Assembly: GCF_039536325.1 (NCBI RefSeq)
Contig: NZ_BAAAYO010000012.1
Location: 124,001 to 188,000 of the forward strand
Origin: Paenibacillus_AB hodogayensis
GTDB lineage: Bacteria; Bacillota; Bacilli; Paenibacillales; NBRC-103111
Length of the DNA stretch: 64,000 nucleotides
Direction of reading: 5' to 3'
The translations under genes were made by a program, and so were the position numbers. The notes under the pieces were generated by a model that was not told where the DNA came from, did no database searches, and saw nothing but the letters and a program-made list of their open reading frames with translations. This document shows positions 7,739 to 15,753 of the stretch, piece by piece; the stretch's first letter is position 1, and every line of letters starts with the position of its first letter.

Positions 7739-10700
7739 TTACGGTGTCCCGCTCTTCACCTCCACCCGGAGCGAAAGCGGAATAGCCGCAATGGCCGCAC
7801 TCGCCGCATCCCGAAGCTCCGCATTCGACAGCTCGAAGCCCCCGAAACCCTCGGTTGTCTTCGCCTCGAACGCGAGTCCGACGAAGGCCTCTCCCTCATC
7901 CAGCCGTACCCCGGAGGCGTCCGACCATTGAAGAGTCAGCGTTCCCGGCTCGGTTCCCGGAATCACCTGAAGAAGCGTCGAACCGTGCGAGGCGGTCGCC
8001 CCTACAAAGTCGAAGCGCGCGGGGTCGAAGCGTATTGCAGCCTGGCCCCCATAGACGGCGCCGGATACACTTTCCTGTAGAGTATCCGCCACTCCGCTTG
8101 CTCGCAAGCTCAGGTCCAGCTGCGCGCCCGCCTGCACCGAAGACGGCCCCGTGAGCGCCAGCTCGGGCCGATGGAGCGGCTTTGCGTCAATATCCCCGGA
8201 CTGACCGGCAGAGACGAACCCGAAGTAACCGCTCTGGTAGATCGGAGCCTGACGGTCGATCCAGTCGAACACTGGCTGCCCATTCACATAAAGCAGCAGC
8301 CGGACCCCGTCCTCCACGTTTACGGCCCCCACATAGACCGGCGTCGCCGTTCCGTCGAATCGGGTATTCGGGTACGTGTTGAAGAGGGTTTGCTTCCCTC
8401 CCACCCACTTCTGCAGTTCCCAAACCCCTTCCTTGAAAATCACGATATACGTCGTATCCTGATTGAGCGGACCGGCAGGCTTCTGGGAACGAAGCAGGAT
8501 GCCCGGCCATTCGGAGGCTACTTGGAGAAAACTGTATTTCAGGTCCAGTACAAACAGACCGCTGCCGTACGGGGCAGCCGTATAGCGCGTATAGTCTTTG
8601 GAGAAGCGGGACCAGCCTCCGCTTACGGAGCCGTAGCTCTCCGACCAGCCCTGAGGATGGCCCAGTATGGCATCCAACCGCAGCTTCGGCAGATCGTCTA
8701 CCGGGGTCGCTACTACACGGGCGTCATAAAGATTCGCTGCCGTATCGAGCTGCTGCATCACCGCCGCCAGTGCCGTCTTGTCCGGGTCCGCATCATTAAA
8801 CGACGCCTGGGCTAGCGTCACCGCTTGCTGCAGCTCGCTCCTGTCGCCGGCGGCATATTGTCCCGGCAGTGTGCCAGCCTTCGTCTGCTGCACCAGCAAT
8901 TGGGCGGCTTGAATCGCTCCCAGCAGCGCTCTGCGGGCCTGCAGCGATTCCTCCTTGGCTTTCAGCTGCTCCAGCGCCGCGTTCAACTGCGCAGGCGTAG
9001 CAGCCGGGTCATCGGCCGTCTGCCGGGCTTCGTCGATGCCCGCCGCAAAGTCGGCCAGCACGGCGGAGGAGAACTCTCCGGCAGTCGAAGCGCGCGCATG
9101 CAGCATTCGAGCATCGAGAATAAGCGCCCGAAGAGCGTCGCCCGCCGACTGATCGTCCAATGGCAGGATCACGCCGATGTCGTCATAGCTGACGATCTGT
9201 TCCACCGCCTGCGGCTTGTTGTTCCAGGTCAAGGTCGACTCCGTCCAGCTATCGTCGGCCAGGCCATAGACGGTACTCTTGGCTCCCGCCGCGGCGACGC
9301 CGTTCGCCAGCAGCTTCAGCTTCGCTTCCGTAATCGTGCTTCCGGCCAGTTGATCCAGCGGGAACTTCAAATAAAATTCCTCTTGATAGCCGCTGTTCCA
9401 GTTGGCCGCATTAAAGGACGTCGGGTTCGCATGGGTCGTCTCCGCTTCGGTCGTGCCGGTACGCAGCCGCACCCCGGCGCTGTCCGTTGCCGCCAGTTCG
9501 ACCAGCGTCGCCGTGCCGGCCAGCTTCACCACCAGCTTCGGCTGATTGACTCCGCTGCGCTTCAGGGCGAAGGTCGTACGGCTCAAAGCCCCCTTCATGT
9601 TCAAAGTGGCCACCCGATCGTCGGCTGCCTGCGCCTGGATAAAAGATGTCACATCGTATTCCAGCCACGCATTGGCCGTTCCCTCCATGGTCCGGGTGTC
9701 CAGCTCGACGATCTCGCTGCCGCCGCTGCCCGCCCCGGCCTGACCCAAGTAGACGGTTGCGGAGGTATCCGAAATGCCCGTCGTAAAATCAAGCGTATGC
9801 TGCTTCCAGCCTGTGCCGTACACCTGCCGATTAACGGTAGGCCCGCCGTAATCCCGAACGCCGAAGGAAGCAAGCGCTTGGTCGGCACTTGTCTTGGTCC
9901 ACAGCGAAAACGTATAGCGCGTATTCGGCTGCAGCCCCGTCACCGTCTGCGTCAGCTCGGAGCCTGCGCTCTTGAGCTGAACGCCTCCGCTCTGAATGCG
10001 CATGGCCGCCATCTCGGACGACCAGGCTCCTCCGGGCGAATAAATCGCCTTTACCTTGCCGCCGGTTACCGTCCACGACTGGAGATCGCCGGACTCGAAC
10101 CCGTTGTTGCGTACCAGATTCACATAAGGAGGCGCCTGTTGGACAACCGCGCCGATCACCGGGGGCTGGGCAAAATCATGCCCCGTCTTGAACAGAGGCT
10201 GGCCGTATTCGTAAGCGCCCAGATCGGGAGCCGTGCCGGCGTAGCCGTCCGTAATGCCCGGAATGACACGCCCCGCATTAATCGCGGGAGAGGAGGCTTG
10301 CAGTCGGAAATCGTGCTGGGCGGCATGTTCAAACAACGGATCGAGGCCGGCAAGCAGATTATGGCTCTGCGCATATCCTCGCGACTCGCCGAAGTCGATG
10401 TCGCCGCCGGCGAATATGTTGTTGAAGACACGGTCTCCGAACATGTCGCCGCGGTAGACGATCGCCCAAGTTGCCATCCCTTTCGTGTTCGTTCCCGCCG
10501 TATTGTTGAAGACCAAGTTGTAATTGCTCGGCGAGTTGAGCCGGATCGGGTCCGAGTTCGGAATATTCCACAGCACATTATGATGAATGATATAATTGGT
10601 GCTCTGGTTATCGGTGTAAATACCCATCCCCAAATGCGTGTACATATCGTGCAGCGTGTTGTAGCGAATCTCGGACTGCCTCGCGTCGTCTCCCGCCGTA

Positions 10701-12028
10701 TAGATCAGACCGCTGTCCTTGGTTACGAGGCCGCCATAGGACAAGTCGTTGCGCTCCACGATCATCTGCTCCAGATTATCGAGCTTCATCACGTCGCGCC
10801 CGGACCGGGTAAGCGTGTTGTAAGCGATATAATGTCCTTTCCCTTCCGCTGAGATCAGTCCGTTCCAAGTACCCGCGTAATTGCCGTCGTGCAAGTAGTT
10901 GTTCACGATGCGGTGGTTCTGCCCCTTGACGTCCAGCAGGCTGCCGGAGCTGTAGGCGAGCTCGCTGTTTACGATCTCGTTCGCTTCGCCGCGCAGCGTG
11001 ATGCCGTTGTTGTCCGCGGCGGGGTTGCTTTGCGGATTGCGAGTGTTATGGGACACGTACGAAGCCTTCATCCCGTCGATGCGGACATGATGCGTCGTAT
11101 CGCTCGTCTTGATGCCGGCCGCAAACAAATCCACGCCCTCGATCACCATATAAGACTTTCCGGAAACGTCGAAGCCGAACAGACGCTTCTTGGCTTCCAC
11201 CAGCAGCGAGCTGACGGCAGAACCACCGGGAGGCTGCAGCACCAATTGCTGAGCCGCGCCATCGTACCACCATTCGCGATCGACATCGAGGGCGCCTTTG
11301 ACCCCCGATAAATAATACGTATTGCCAATTTGCGCATCGTAATTGGAATTGCTCGCTCTCACGGAGGCAAAGGTCATGACCCCCGTAGCCGGGTTGAACC
11401 CGGTAATCGTACTATCCTGACCGACCCAAGCCGCTCCGCCGGCGAACCAGGCCGTCCCGCCGACCCAGTCGACCCCCGTCGGGATGCGGCTGTCGGTCAA
11501 CGTCGTGTTGCTGCCCGCCGTCATCTCGGCGAGCGTCGGCTCCAACAGCGAGCCGGTGTTGTTCGGCCACCGGGCTTCGCCCGCCATCGTGCCGTTGATA
11601 AACACCTGGTTGCCCGAGCCCAGGCTCCATGGCATCGAAGCCTTGTACAGTCGGCCCGGCGCCTCGCTGTCTTCCGTCCAGCCGCTGAGAAGCTCGGCGC
11701 CGCTGATCGTCACCGTCTCGCCCGGGTAGCTTCTGAAGGTCAGCGGAGCTCCCTCGATACCCGACTGGACGGGAACGACCGTTTCCCGGTAAACGCCTCC
11801 CCGAATGATGCATACGTCGCCGGCTGTCATGACGTTCGCGGCCTTCTGGATCGTGCGCCACGGATTCGCCAGACTTCCGTCGCCCGCGCTGTCGCTGCCG
11901 TCGACCGACACGTAATAGGTCGACGTTGAAGCGCTTACATTTTTTGGATGGATGAGCACTGCCGGCAGCAACCACAATAACGCCAGCAGGAAAGCCAAGC
12001 CTCGCCTCGTTCTTAAGCTCTTGACCAT
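7739..12028 (-). CDS. Giant secreted beta-helix/CBM/FIVAR/cohesin-like protein
   Basis: This 1429-residue protein is predicted to be exported (signal peptide about 1-34). From 37 the pattern YYVSVDGSDSAGDGSLANPW and many later N-x-L/I turns (NNYLHDGNYAG, YNTLHDMYTH) mark a right-handed parallel beta-helix of the pectate-lyase/DUF1565 type up to about residue 620. A CBM4/9-like domain follows (NLVRNNGFESGDLQSW, about 655-785). Next come a DNRLRE/CBM96-like stretch (about 790-960), a FIVAR-type helical region (about 985-1110), a LamG-like domain (about 1150-1290) and a cohesin-like C-terminus (AIRFDPARFDFVGA). It is the most distal gene on the importer strand, after the binding protein, which suggests it breaks down or binds the polymer whose fragments are imported. 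No SLH domain is present, so it is probably released or tethered by another partner. The enzyme activity is not certain. Confidence 0.82.
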   Translation of the reverse strand: MVKSLRTRRGLAFLLALLWLLPAVLIHPKNVSASTSTYYVSVDGSDSAGDGSLANPWRTIQKAANVMTAGDVCIIRGGVYRETVVPVQSGIEGAPLTFRSYPGETVTISGAELLSGWTEDSEAPGRLYKASMPWSLGSGNQVFINGTMAGEARWPNNTGSLLEPTLAEMTAGSNTTLTDSRIPTGVDWVGGTAWFAGGAAWVGQDSTITGFNPATGVMTFASVRASNSNYDAQIGNTYYLSGVKGALDVDREWWYDGAAQQLVLQPPGGSAVSSLLVEAKKRLFGFDVSGKSYMVIEGVDLFAAGIKTSDTTHHVRIDGMKASYVSHNTRNPQSNPAADNNGITLRGEANEIVNSELAYSSGSLLDVKGQNHRIVNNYLHDGNYAGTWNGLISAEGKGHYIAYNTLTRSGRDVMKLDNLEQMIVERNDLSYGGLVTKDSGLIYTAGDDARQSEIRYNTLHDMYTHLGMGIYTDNQSTNYIIHHNVLWNIPNSDPIRLNSPSNYNLVFNNTAGTNTKGMATWAIVYRGDMFGDRVFNNIFAGGDIDFGESRGYAQSHNLLAGLDPLFEHAAQHDFRLQASSPAINAGRVIPGITDGYAGTAPDLGAYEYGQPLFKTGHDFAQPPVIGAVVQQAPPYVNLVRNNGFESGDLQSWTVTGGKVKAIYSPGGAWSSEMAAMRIQSGGVQLKSAGSELTQTVTGLQPNTRYTFSLWTKTSADQALASFGVRDYGGPTVNRQVYGTGWKQHTLDFTTGISDTSATVYLGQAGAGSGGSEIVELDTRTMEGTANAWLEYDVTSFIQAQAADDRVATLNMKGALSRTTFALKRSGVNQPKLVVKLAGTATLVELAATDSAGVRLRTGTTEAETTHANPTSFNAANWNSGYQEEFYLKFPLDQLAGSTITEAKLKLLANGVAAAGAKSTVYGLADDSWTESTLTWNNKPQAVEQIVSYDDIGVILPLDDQSAGDALRALILDARMLHARASTAGEFSSAVLADFAAGIDEARQTADDPAATPAQLNAALEQLKAKEESLQARRALLGAIQAAQLLVQQTKAGTLPGQYAAGDRSELQQAVTLAQASFNDADPDKTALAAVMQQLDTAANLYDARVVATPVDDLPKLRLDAILGHPQGWSESYGSVSGGWSRFSKDYTRYTAAPYGSGLFVLDLKYSFLQVASEWPGILLRSQKPAGPLNQDTTYIVIFKEGVWELQKWVGGKQTLFNTYPNTRFDGTATPVYVGAVNVEDGVRLLLYVNGQPVFDWIDRQAPIYQSGYFGFVSAGQSGDIDAKPLHRPELALTGPSSVQAGAQLDLSLRASGVADTLQESVSGAVYGGQAAIRFDPARFDFVGATASHGSTLLQVIPGTEPGTLTLQWSDASGVRLDEGEAFVGLAFEAKTTEGFGGFELSNAELRDAASAAIAAIPLSLRVEVKSGTP

Positions 12029-12065
12029 GACTTCATCCCTTTCATTGGGTATCTATAGTATAAGC

Positions 12066-12112
12066 AGCCAAAGCCCCGGTCGGGCGGAATACCGGACCGA
12101 GAGCGTTTGGCT
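12066..12112 (-). terminator. Intercistronic hairpin between binding protein and beta-helix gene
   Basis: AGCCAAA and TTTGGCT enclose a second inverted pair (CGGTC/GACCG). No T-run follows, so it is more likely an mRNA-stabilising 3' hairpin or a weak attenuator than a full terminator. Confidence 0.45.
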
Positions 12113-12139
12113 TGCCTACCGCGAGGGAATGCGCCGTTA

Positions 12140-13600
12140 TTATTGCTTTTTTCTCCACTCGTCCAGCTGACGCTGGACTTCAACCAGCACCTTGTCGAAA
12201 CCGGCCGCCTTCATTTTATCGCTGCGCAACTTCAGCGTCTTCTCGGTGTCGTCGAGGCCATTGTCCAGAATCGGCTGGAATTCCTTCTCAATCGCCGTCA
12301 ATCTCGCCATCTCGTTCTCGACATTGGTCCTATCGAAGCTGAATGAAATCAGCGGATCGATCTTGGCCGTCTCATTGATCTTTTTCGTCTGCTCCCATAC
12401 GTCGTCAGGCTGGCCCGGCAGCAGGTACGTGTTGAATACGTTGCCGAGGAGCCATCCCGGAACCTCGTAAGCGCCGGGCTTCTTCTCGACCCGGTTCGCC
12501 GAGAGCTTCGTATAATCCTGGCCATCGATACCGAACGACAGCAGATTGATCAATTCCTTATCCGTATTGATCAAATGAATCAGCTTCATCGCCAGCTCCG
12601 GCTTCTTGGACGTGGAGCTGATCGCCGTCAGCGTGGACAAGGCGGCGCTGCGGCCGATAATCGGAGCGGCTGTCGGAATTTGCACGACATCGAAGCCGTA
12701 GGCCGCCTTCAGCTCCGCGTCTCCCCCCGGCTTCTGCCGGCCGTAACGGCTGAATACTTTGCCCGCCTTGATCAGGCTGGTTTCATCCTTCAGCGTGCCG
12801 ACGTCTTGCGGGAAATAACCTTTCTGGTACCAGTCGCGGAAAGTCCGGTATTCTTCGACATAGCTCTGCGTCTTGTCATACACTTTCCAGTTATTCGTAT
12901 CGATAGAGAACAAATTTTCCACATTGGGCACATAGTCTTTAAAGCCGAAGGCGACGGACCCCATCCGCGCCGGAATCAGGTTCGACTCCTTTTCCTTGAC
13001 CTTGGCGTATACGCCGCTAAGCTCATCCAACGTTTTTATTTTCGCTACGTTCAGGTCGTACTTATCGACGATATCCTTCTTGAACCAGACGCCGTCTTGG
13101 CTGACCATGATCTGATTGTTGGGAATGCCGTACGTTTTGTCTTTGACCTTCACGGCGTTCCAAACTTCCTTGCGCAGAATCGACTGGAGATCGGGATACT
13201 TGGCCAACAAGTCGTCAAGCGGAATATAGGCGCCGCGGTCGACGTTGTTCAAGTAATTGTTAGCCCAGGCCGACGTGAAGGCCAGATCATACTCTTCGCC
13301 GGACGACATGATCAGCTGCATTTTATTCTCATAGTCGCCGGGATTGATATAGCGCAGGTCAAGCGTCGCATTAATCTTGCTTTGGATCAGTGCATTCGCC
13401 TTTTCCAGCACCGCCTTGGCATTGGCCGGCTCGCTGTAGCGAATATACCAGATCAGCTTCTGCGGAGGCTGCTTGGCCGCCTCCGAACCGTTTCCCTCCG
13501 CGGACGGTGCCGCCGGCTGCCCGCCACACGCCGACAGCATCGCACTTGCGAGCAAAACGCCGGCCAACCCTGCGCCCGTTTTCTTCTTCATCTTCTGCAT
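12140..13600 (-). CDS. Carbohydrate ABC importer, substrate-binding lipoprotein (LplA type)
   Basis: This is the extracellular sugar-binding part of the importer encoded with the two permeases upstream. The first 25 residues form a lipoprotein signal with LSAC at 22-25, so the mature protein is tethered by Cys25. The rest is a family 1 solute-binding fold, and the C-terminus (about 410-486) has the DUF3502-like pattern of LplA. The length of 486 fits. AGGGAGGG lies 6 bases before the ATG at 13600. The gene follows the permease genes by 82 bases. The substrate is not shown by sequence; LplA relatives bind oligosaccharides from plant or bacterial polymers. Confidence 0.9.
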   Translation of the reverse strand: MQKMKKKTGAGLAGVLLASAMLSACGGQPAAPSAEGNGSEAAKQPPQKLIWYIRYSEPANAKAVLEKANALIQSKINATLDLRYINPGDYENKMQLIMSSGEEYDLAFTSAWANNYLNNVDRGAYIPLDDLLAKYPDLQSILRKEVWNAVKVKDKTYGIPNNQIMVSQDGVWFKKDIVDKYDLNVAKIKTLDELSGVYAKVKEKESNLIPARMGSVAFGFKDYVPNVENLFSIDTNNWKVYDKTQSYVEEYRTFRDWYQKGYFPQDVGTLKDETSLIKAGKVFSRYGRQKPGGDAELKAAYGFDVVQIPTAAPIIGRSAALSTLTAISSTSKKPELAMKLIHLINTDKELINLLSFGIDGQDYTKLSANRVEKKPGAYEVPGWLLGNVFNTYLLPGQPDDVWEQTKKINETAKIDPLISFSFDRTNVENEMARLTAIEKEFQPILDNGLDDTEKTLKLRSDKMKAAGFDKVLVEVQRQLDEWRKKQ

Positions 13601-13682
13601 AGAGACCCTCCCTGTTCTGGATAAAATGAAGCTCCTATAGTCAAGCCGGACGAACCGGCGTGAACTCGCCGACTGGCCCCGC

Positions 13683-14576
13683 TCAGCCCTTCACGGAGCC
13701 GACGGTCAGCCCTTTGGCAAAATATTTTTGAAAGAAAGGAAACACGAACAGCATCGGACCGATCGCCAATATACACATGGCCATCCGCATATTTTCCGAA
13801 GGGAGCTTTGCCGCCGCGGTCAAATCGACCATTACGTTGTTCTGCATGTTGCGGGCGATTTCATTGATATTTTGCAGCATCACCTGAAGCAGGTATTGAA
13901 GCGGATACAAATCTTTCTGCGAAATAAACAGCAGGGCCGGGTACCAGGAATTCCAGTACGTGAGCAGTTGCATCAGCCCGATCGTAGCCAGCACCGGCTT
14001 GGATAACGGCAAAATAATGCGGGTATAGATGCGCAGCTCGCTGGCTCCGTCGATGGAGGCGGATTCGGCCAGCGCCTCCGGAAGCTGCTGGAAGAACGTG
14101 CGCATAAGAAATACAAACCACACATTGCCGAGGCTCGGGATAATCAGAGCCGCGTACGTATCCTTCAGATGCAAGTAATGCGTCATCAAAATGTAGAAGG
14201 GCACGAGCCCTCCGCTGAATAGCATCGTGAAGAACAAATAAAACGTAATGATGCGGCGGTAAGCGAAATCGCGGCGAGATAGCGGATACGCGCAAGCCGA
14301 GATCATAATCAAGGAAACAAGCGTGCCTACCGCGGATATGATGATCGTCACCTTATACGCATGAAGCAGCGTCATCGGCGTAGAAAAGATGTAACTGTAC
14401 GCTTCCAGATTCAGCTTGGCCGGCAGCAGCTTGTAGCCGTTTTGAGCGATATCCGCTTCCGCGGACAAAGAGATGGAGACGATCGCTACAATCGGGATCA
14501 GGAACCCGATGCTAAGCGCGATCATCAAGACGTGCGAGATGCCTGCAAATAGTCGTTCGCCGGGCGTAGACCGCAT
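13683..14576 (-). CDS. Carbohydrate ABC importer permease (LplC/YtcP type)
   Basis: One of two membrane permeases of the importer, about 298 residues with six predicted helices. The cytoplasmic loop ESASIDGASELRIYTRIILP (about 197-216) is the EAA motif that docks the ATPase, and the C-terminus FFQKYFAKGLTVGSVKG is the signature of this MalG-like subgroup. The ATG at 14576 has AAAGGAGG upstream; earlier in-frame starts lack one and would add 27 atypical residues. It starts 16 bases after the stop of the other permease, so they are co-transcribed. No ATPase gene is nearby, as usual for this class, which shares an MsmX-type ATPase. Confidence 0.92.
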   Translation of the reverse strand: MRSTPGERLFAGISHVLMIALSIGFLIPIVAIVSISLSAEADIAQNGYKLLPAKLNLEAYSYIFSTPMTLLHAYKVTIIISAVGTLVSLIMISACAYPLSRRDFAYRRIITFYLFFTMLFSGGLVPFYILMTHYLHLKDTYAALIIPSLGNVWFVFLMRTFFQQLPEALAESASIDGASELRIYTRIILPLSKPVLATIGLMQLLTYWNSWYPALLFISQKDLYPLQYLLQVMLQNINEIARNMQNNVMVDLTAAAKLPSENMRMAMCILAIGPMLFVFPFFQKYFAKGLTVGSVKG

Positions 14577-14592
14577 GATGGGCCCCTCCTTT

Positions 14593-15570
14593 CTAGAACA
14601 GAGCGTTATCGGAATTTCGTTTTCTGACAATGGCATTGGTCGCCAAGACCAGCACAAAGCCTACGCAGGACTTGATCAAGCCGGTCGCCGCCGACATGCC
14701 GATATCCCCGTTCACCGTTAATGCCCGGAAAATATACGTATCGATGACATCCGTCGTCGCATAGACGGTTGTCGAATTCATTGGAAGCTGGTAGAACAAT
14801 CCGAAGTCGGCTTCCAGGATTTGACCGATAGCCAAAATCGTCAGAATGGTCATGACCGGATACAGCGCCGGCAGGGAAACATGGACAATCATCTGCAGCT
14901 TGTTCGCCCCGTCTATTTTGGCCGCCTCATAATAAGTCGGGTCGACGCCCATCAGCGCGGCGTAATAGATGATCGCGCCCATGCCGATCTCCTTCCACAG
15001 CTGGGCGATCGGGAATATATAGATCCACGGCTCCGCCAGGTTGTAGTAATCGAGCGGTGCCCGACCCATCCACTCCAGCAGCTGATTCAGCATTCCCGAC
15101 CGGGGATTCAGGAAGGCGTACGCCATATAAGCGACGACAACCCAAGAGAGAAAATGAGGGAAGAACATAACCGACTGATACACCTTCAGCAGCTTGCGGC
15201 TTGTAATTTCGTACAACAGCAGCGCAACGAAGAGAGCGCCCGCCAGATTGAGCACGATGAAAGCGGAATTATAGCCCAGCGTATTGCGGACGATACGCCA
15301 TAAGTCGGGAGACTCCAGCAGAAACCGGAAGTTGCTCAGTCCGATCCAGTCGCTTCCCCAAATGCCCTTGTTGAATTGAAATTTCTTGAACGCGACGACG
15401 GCCCCAAACATCGGAACATATTTGAAGACCAAAATATACAGGACCATGGGCAGCGTCAGCAGCAGAAGAAACCGGTTCTTCTTAAACGGCTTCCACCACC
15501 GAAGTAAGCCTGCGCCCCTATTCGAAGAAGCCAACGTCTGTTGCCTCATCGCAGGCCGGACCTTGCTCAT
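14593..15570 (-). CDS. Carbohydrate ABC importer permease (LplB type)
   Basis: The partner permease, about 325 residues. It has an N-terminal cytosolic stretch followed by six predicted helices, with YVPMFGAVVAFKKFQF near the first helix, which is typical of LplB/YtcP-type proteins. The EAA loop reads EAAKIDGANKLQMIVHVSLP. The end, VLATNAIVRKRNSDNALF, is the family ending. ATG at 15570 follows AAGGAAGGTG by about 9 bases. It is the first gene of the importer unit; the regulator upstream has its own terminator (15713-15741), so the unit needs its own promoter in the 140-base gap, where I see no confident one. Confidence 0.92.
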   Translation of the reverse strand: MSKVRPAMRQQTLASSNRGAGLLRWWKPFKKNRFLLLLTLPMVLYILVFKYVPMFGAVVAFKKFQFNKGIWGSDWIGLSNFRFLLESPDLWRIVRNTLGYNSAFIVLNLAGALFVALLLYEITSRKLLKVYQSVMFFPHFLSWVVVAYMAYAFLNPRSGMLNQLLEWMGRAPLDYYNLAEPWIYIFPIAQLWKEIGMGAIIYYAALMGVDPTYYEAAKIDGANKLQMIVHVSLPALYPVMTILTILAIGQILEADFGLFYQLPMNSTTVYATTDVIDTYIFRALTVNGDIGMSAATGLIKSCVGFVLVLATNAIVRKRNSDNALF

Positions 15571-15712
15571 AGGCGATACACCTTCCTTACGTGGGGTTGG
15601 ATACGATTTGTCTTGACCCCATCGTAGCGGATCGCCCCGTCCTCGGATAAGAGGCAAAATCGGTGAATAGGTATAAAAACAGAGTATGAAGGCGCATTTT
15701 TGGTGTAAAAAA

Positions 15713-15741
15713 GCCCCCTGAACCCGTTTCGTTCAGAGGGC
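15713..15741 (-). terminator. Terminator of the membrane AraC regulator gene
   Basis: On the minus strand CCCTCTGAAC and GTTCAGGGGG form a strong stem followed by GC and six T, just after the stop at 15754. Confidence 0.85.
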
Positions 15742-15753
15742 GGCGATCGCGAA

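Noticed and set aside
8825..10852. A 675-codon open frame on the plus strand opposite the beta-helix gene
   Set aside because: It is rich in Arg, Gly and His with no domain or ribosome site and lies antisense to a gene with clear domains; it is a shadow of GC-rich codons.
11928..11942. CcpA cre-like site (AAGCGCTT) near the start of the beta-helix gene
   Set aside because: The half-sites are one base short of the 14-base consensus and the site lies inside the signal-peptide coding region.
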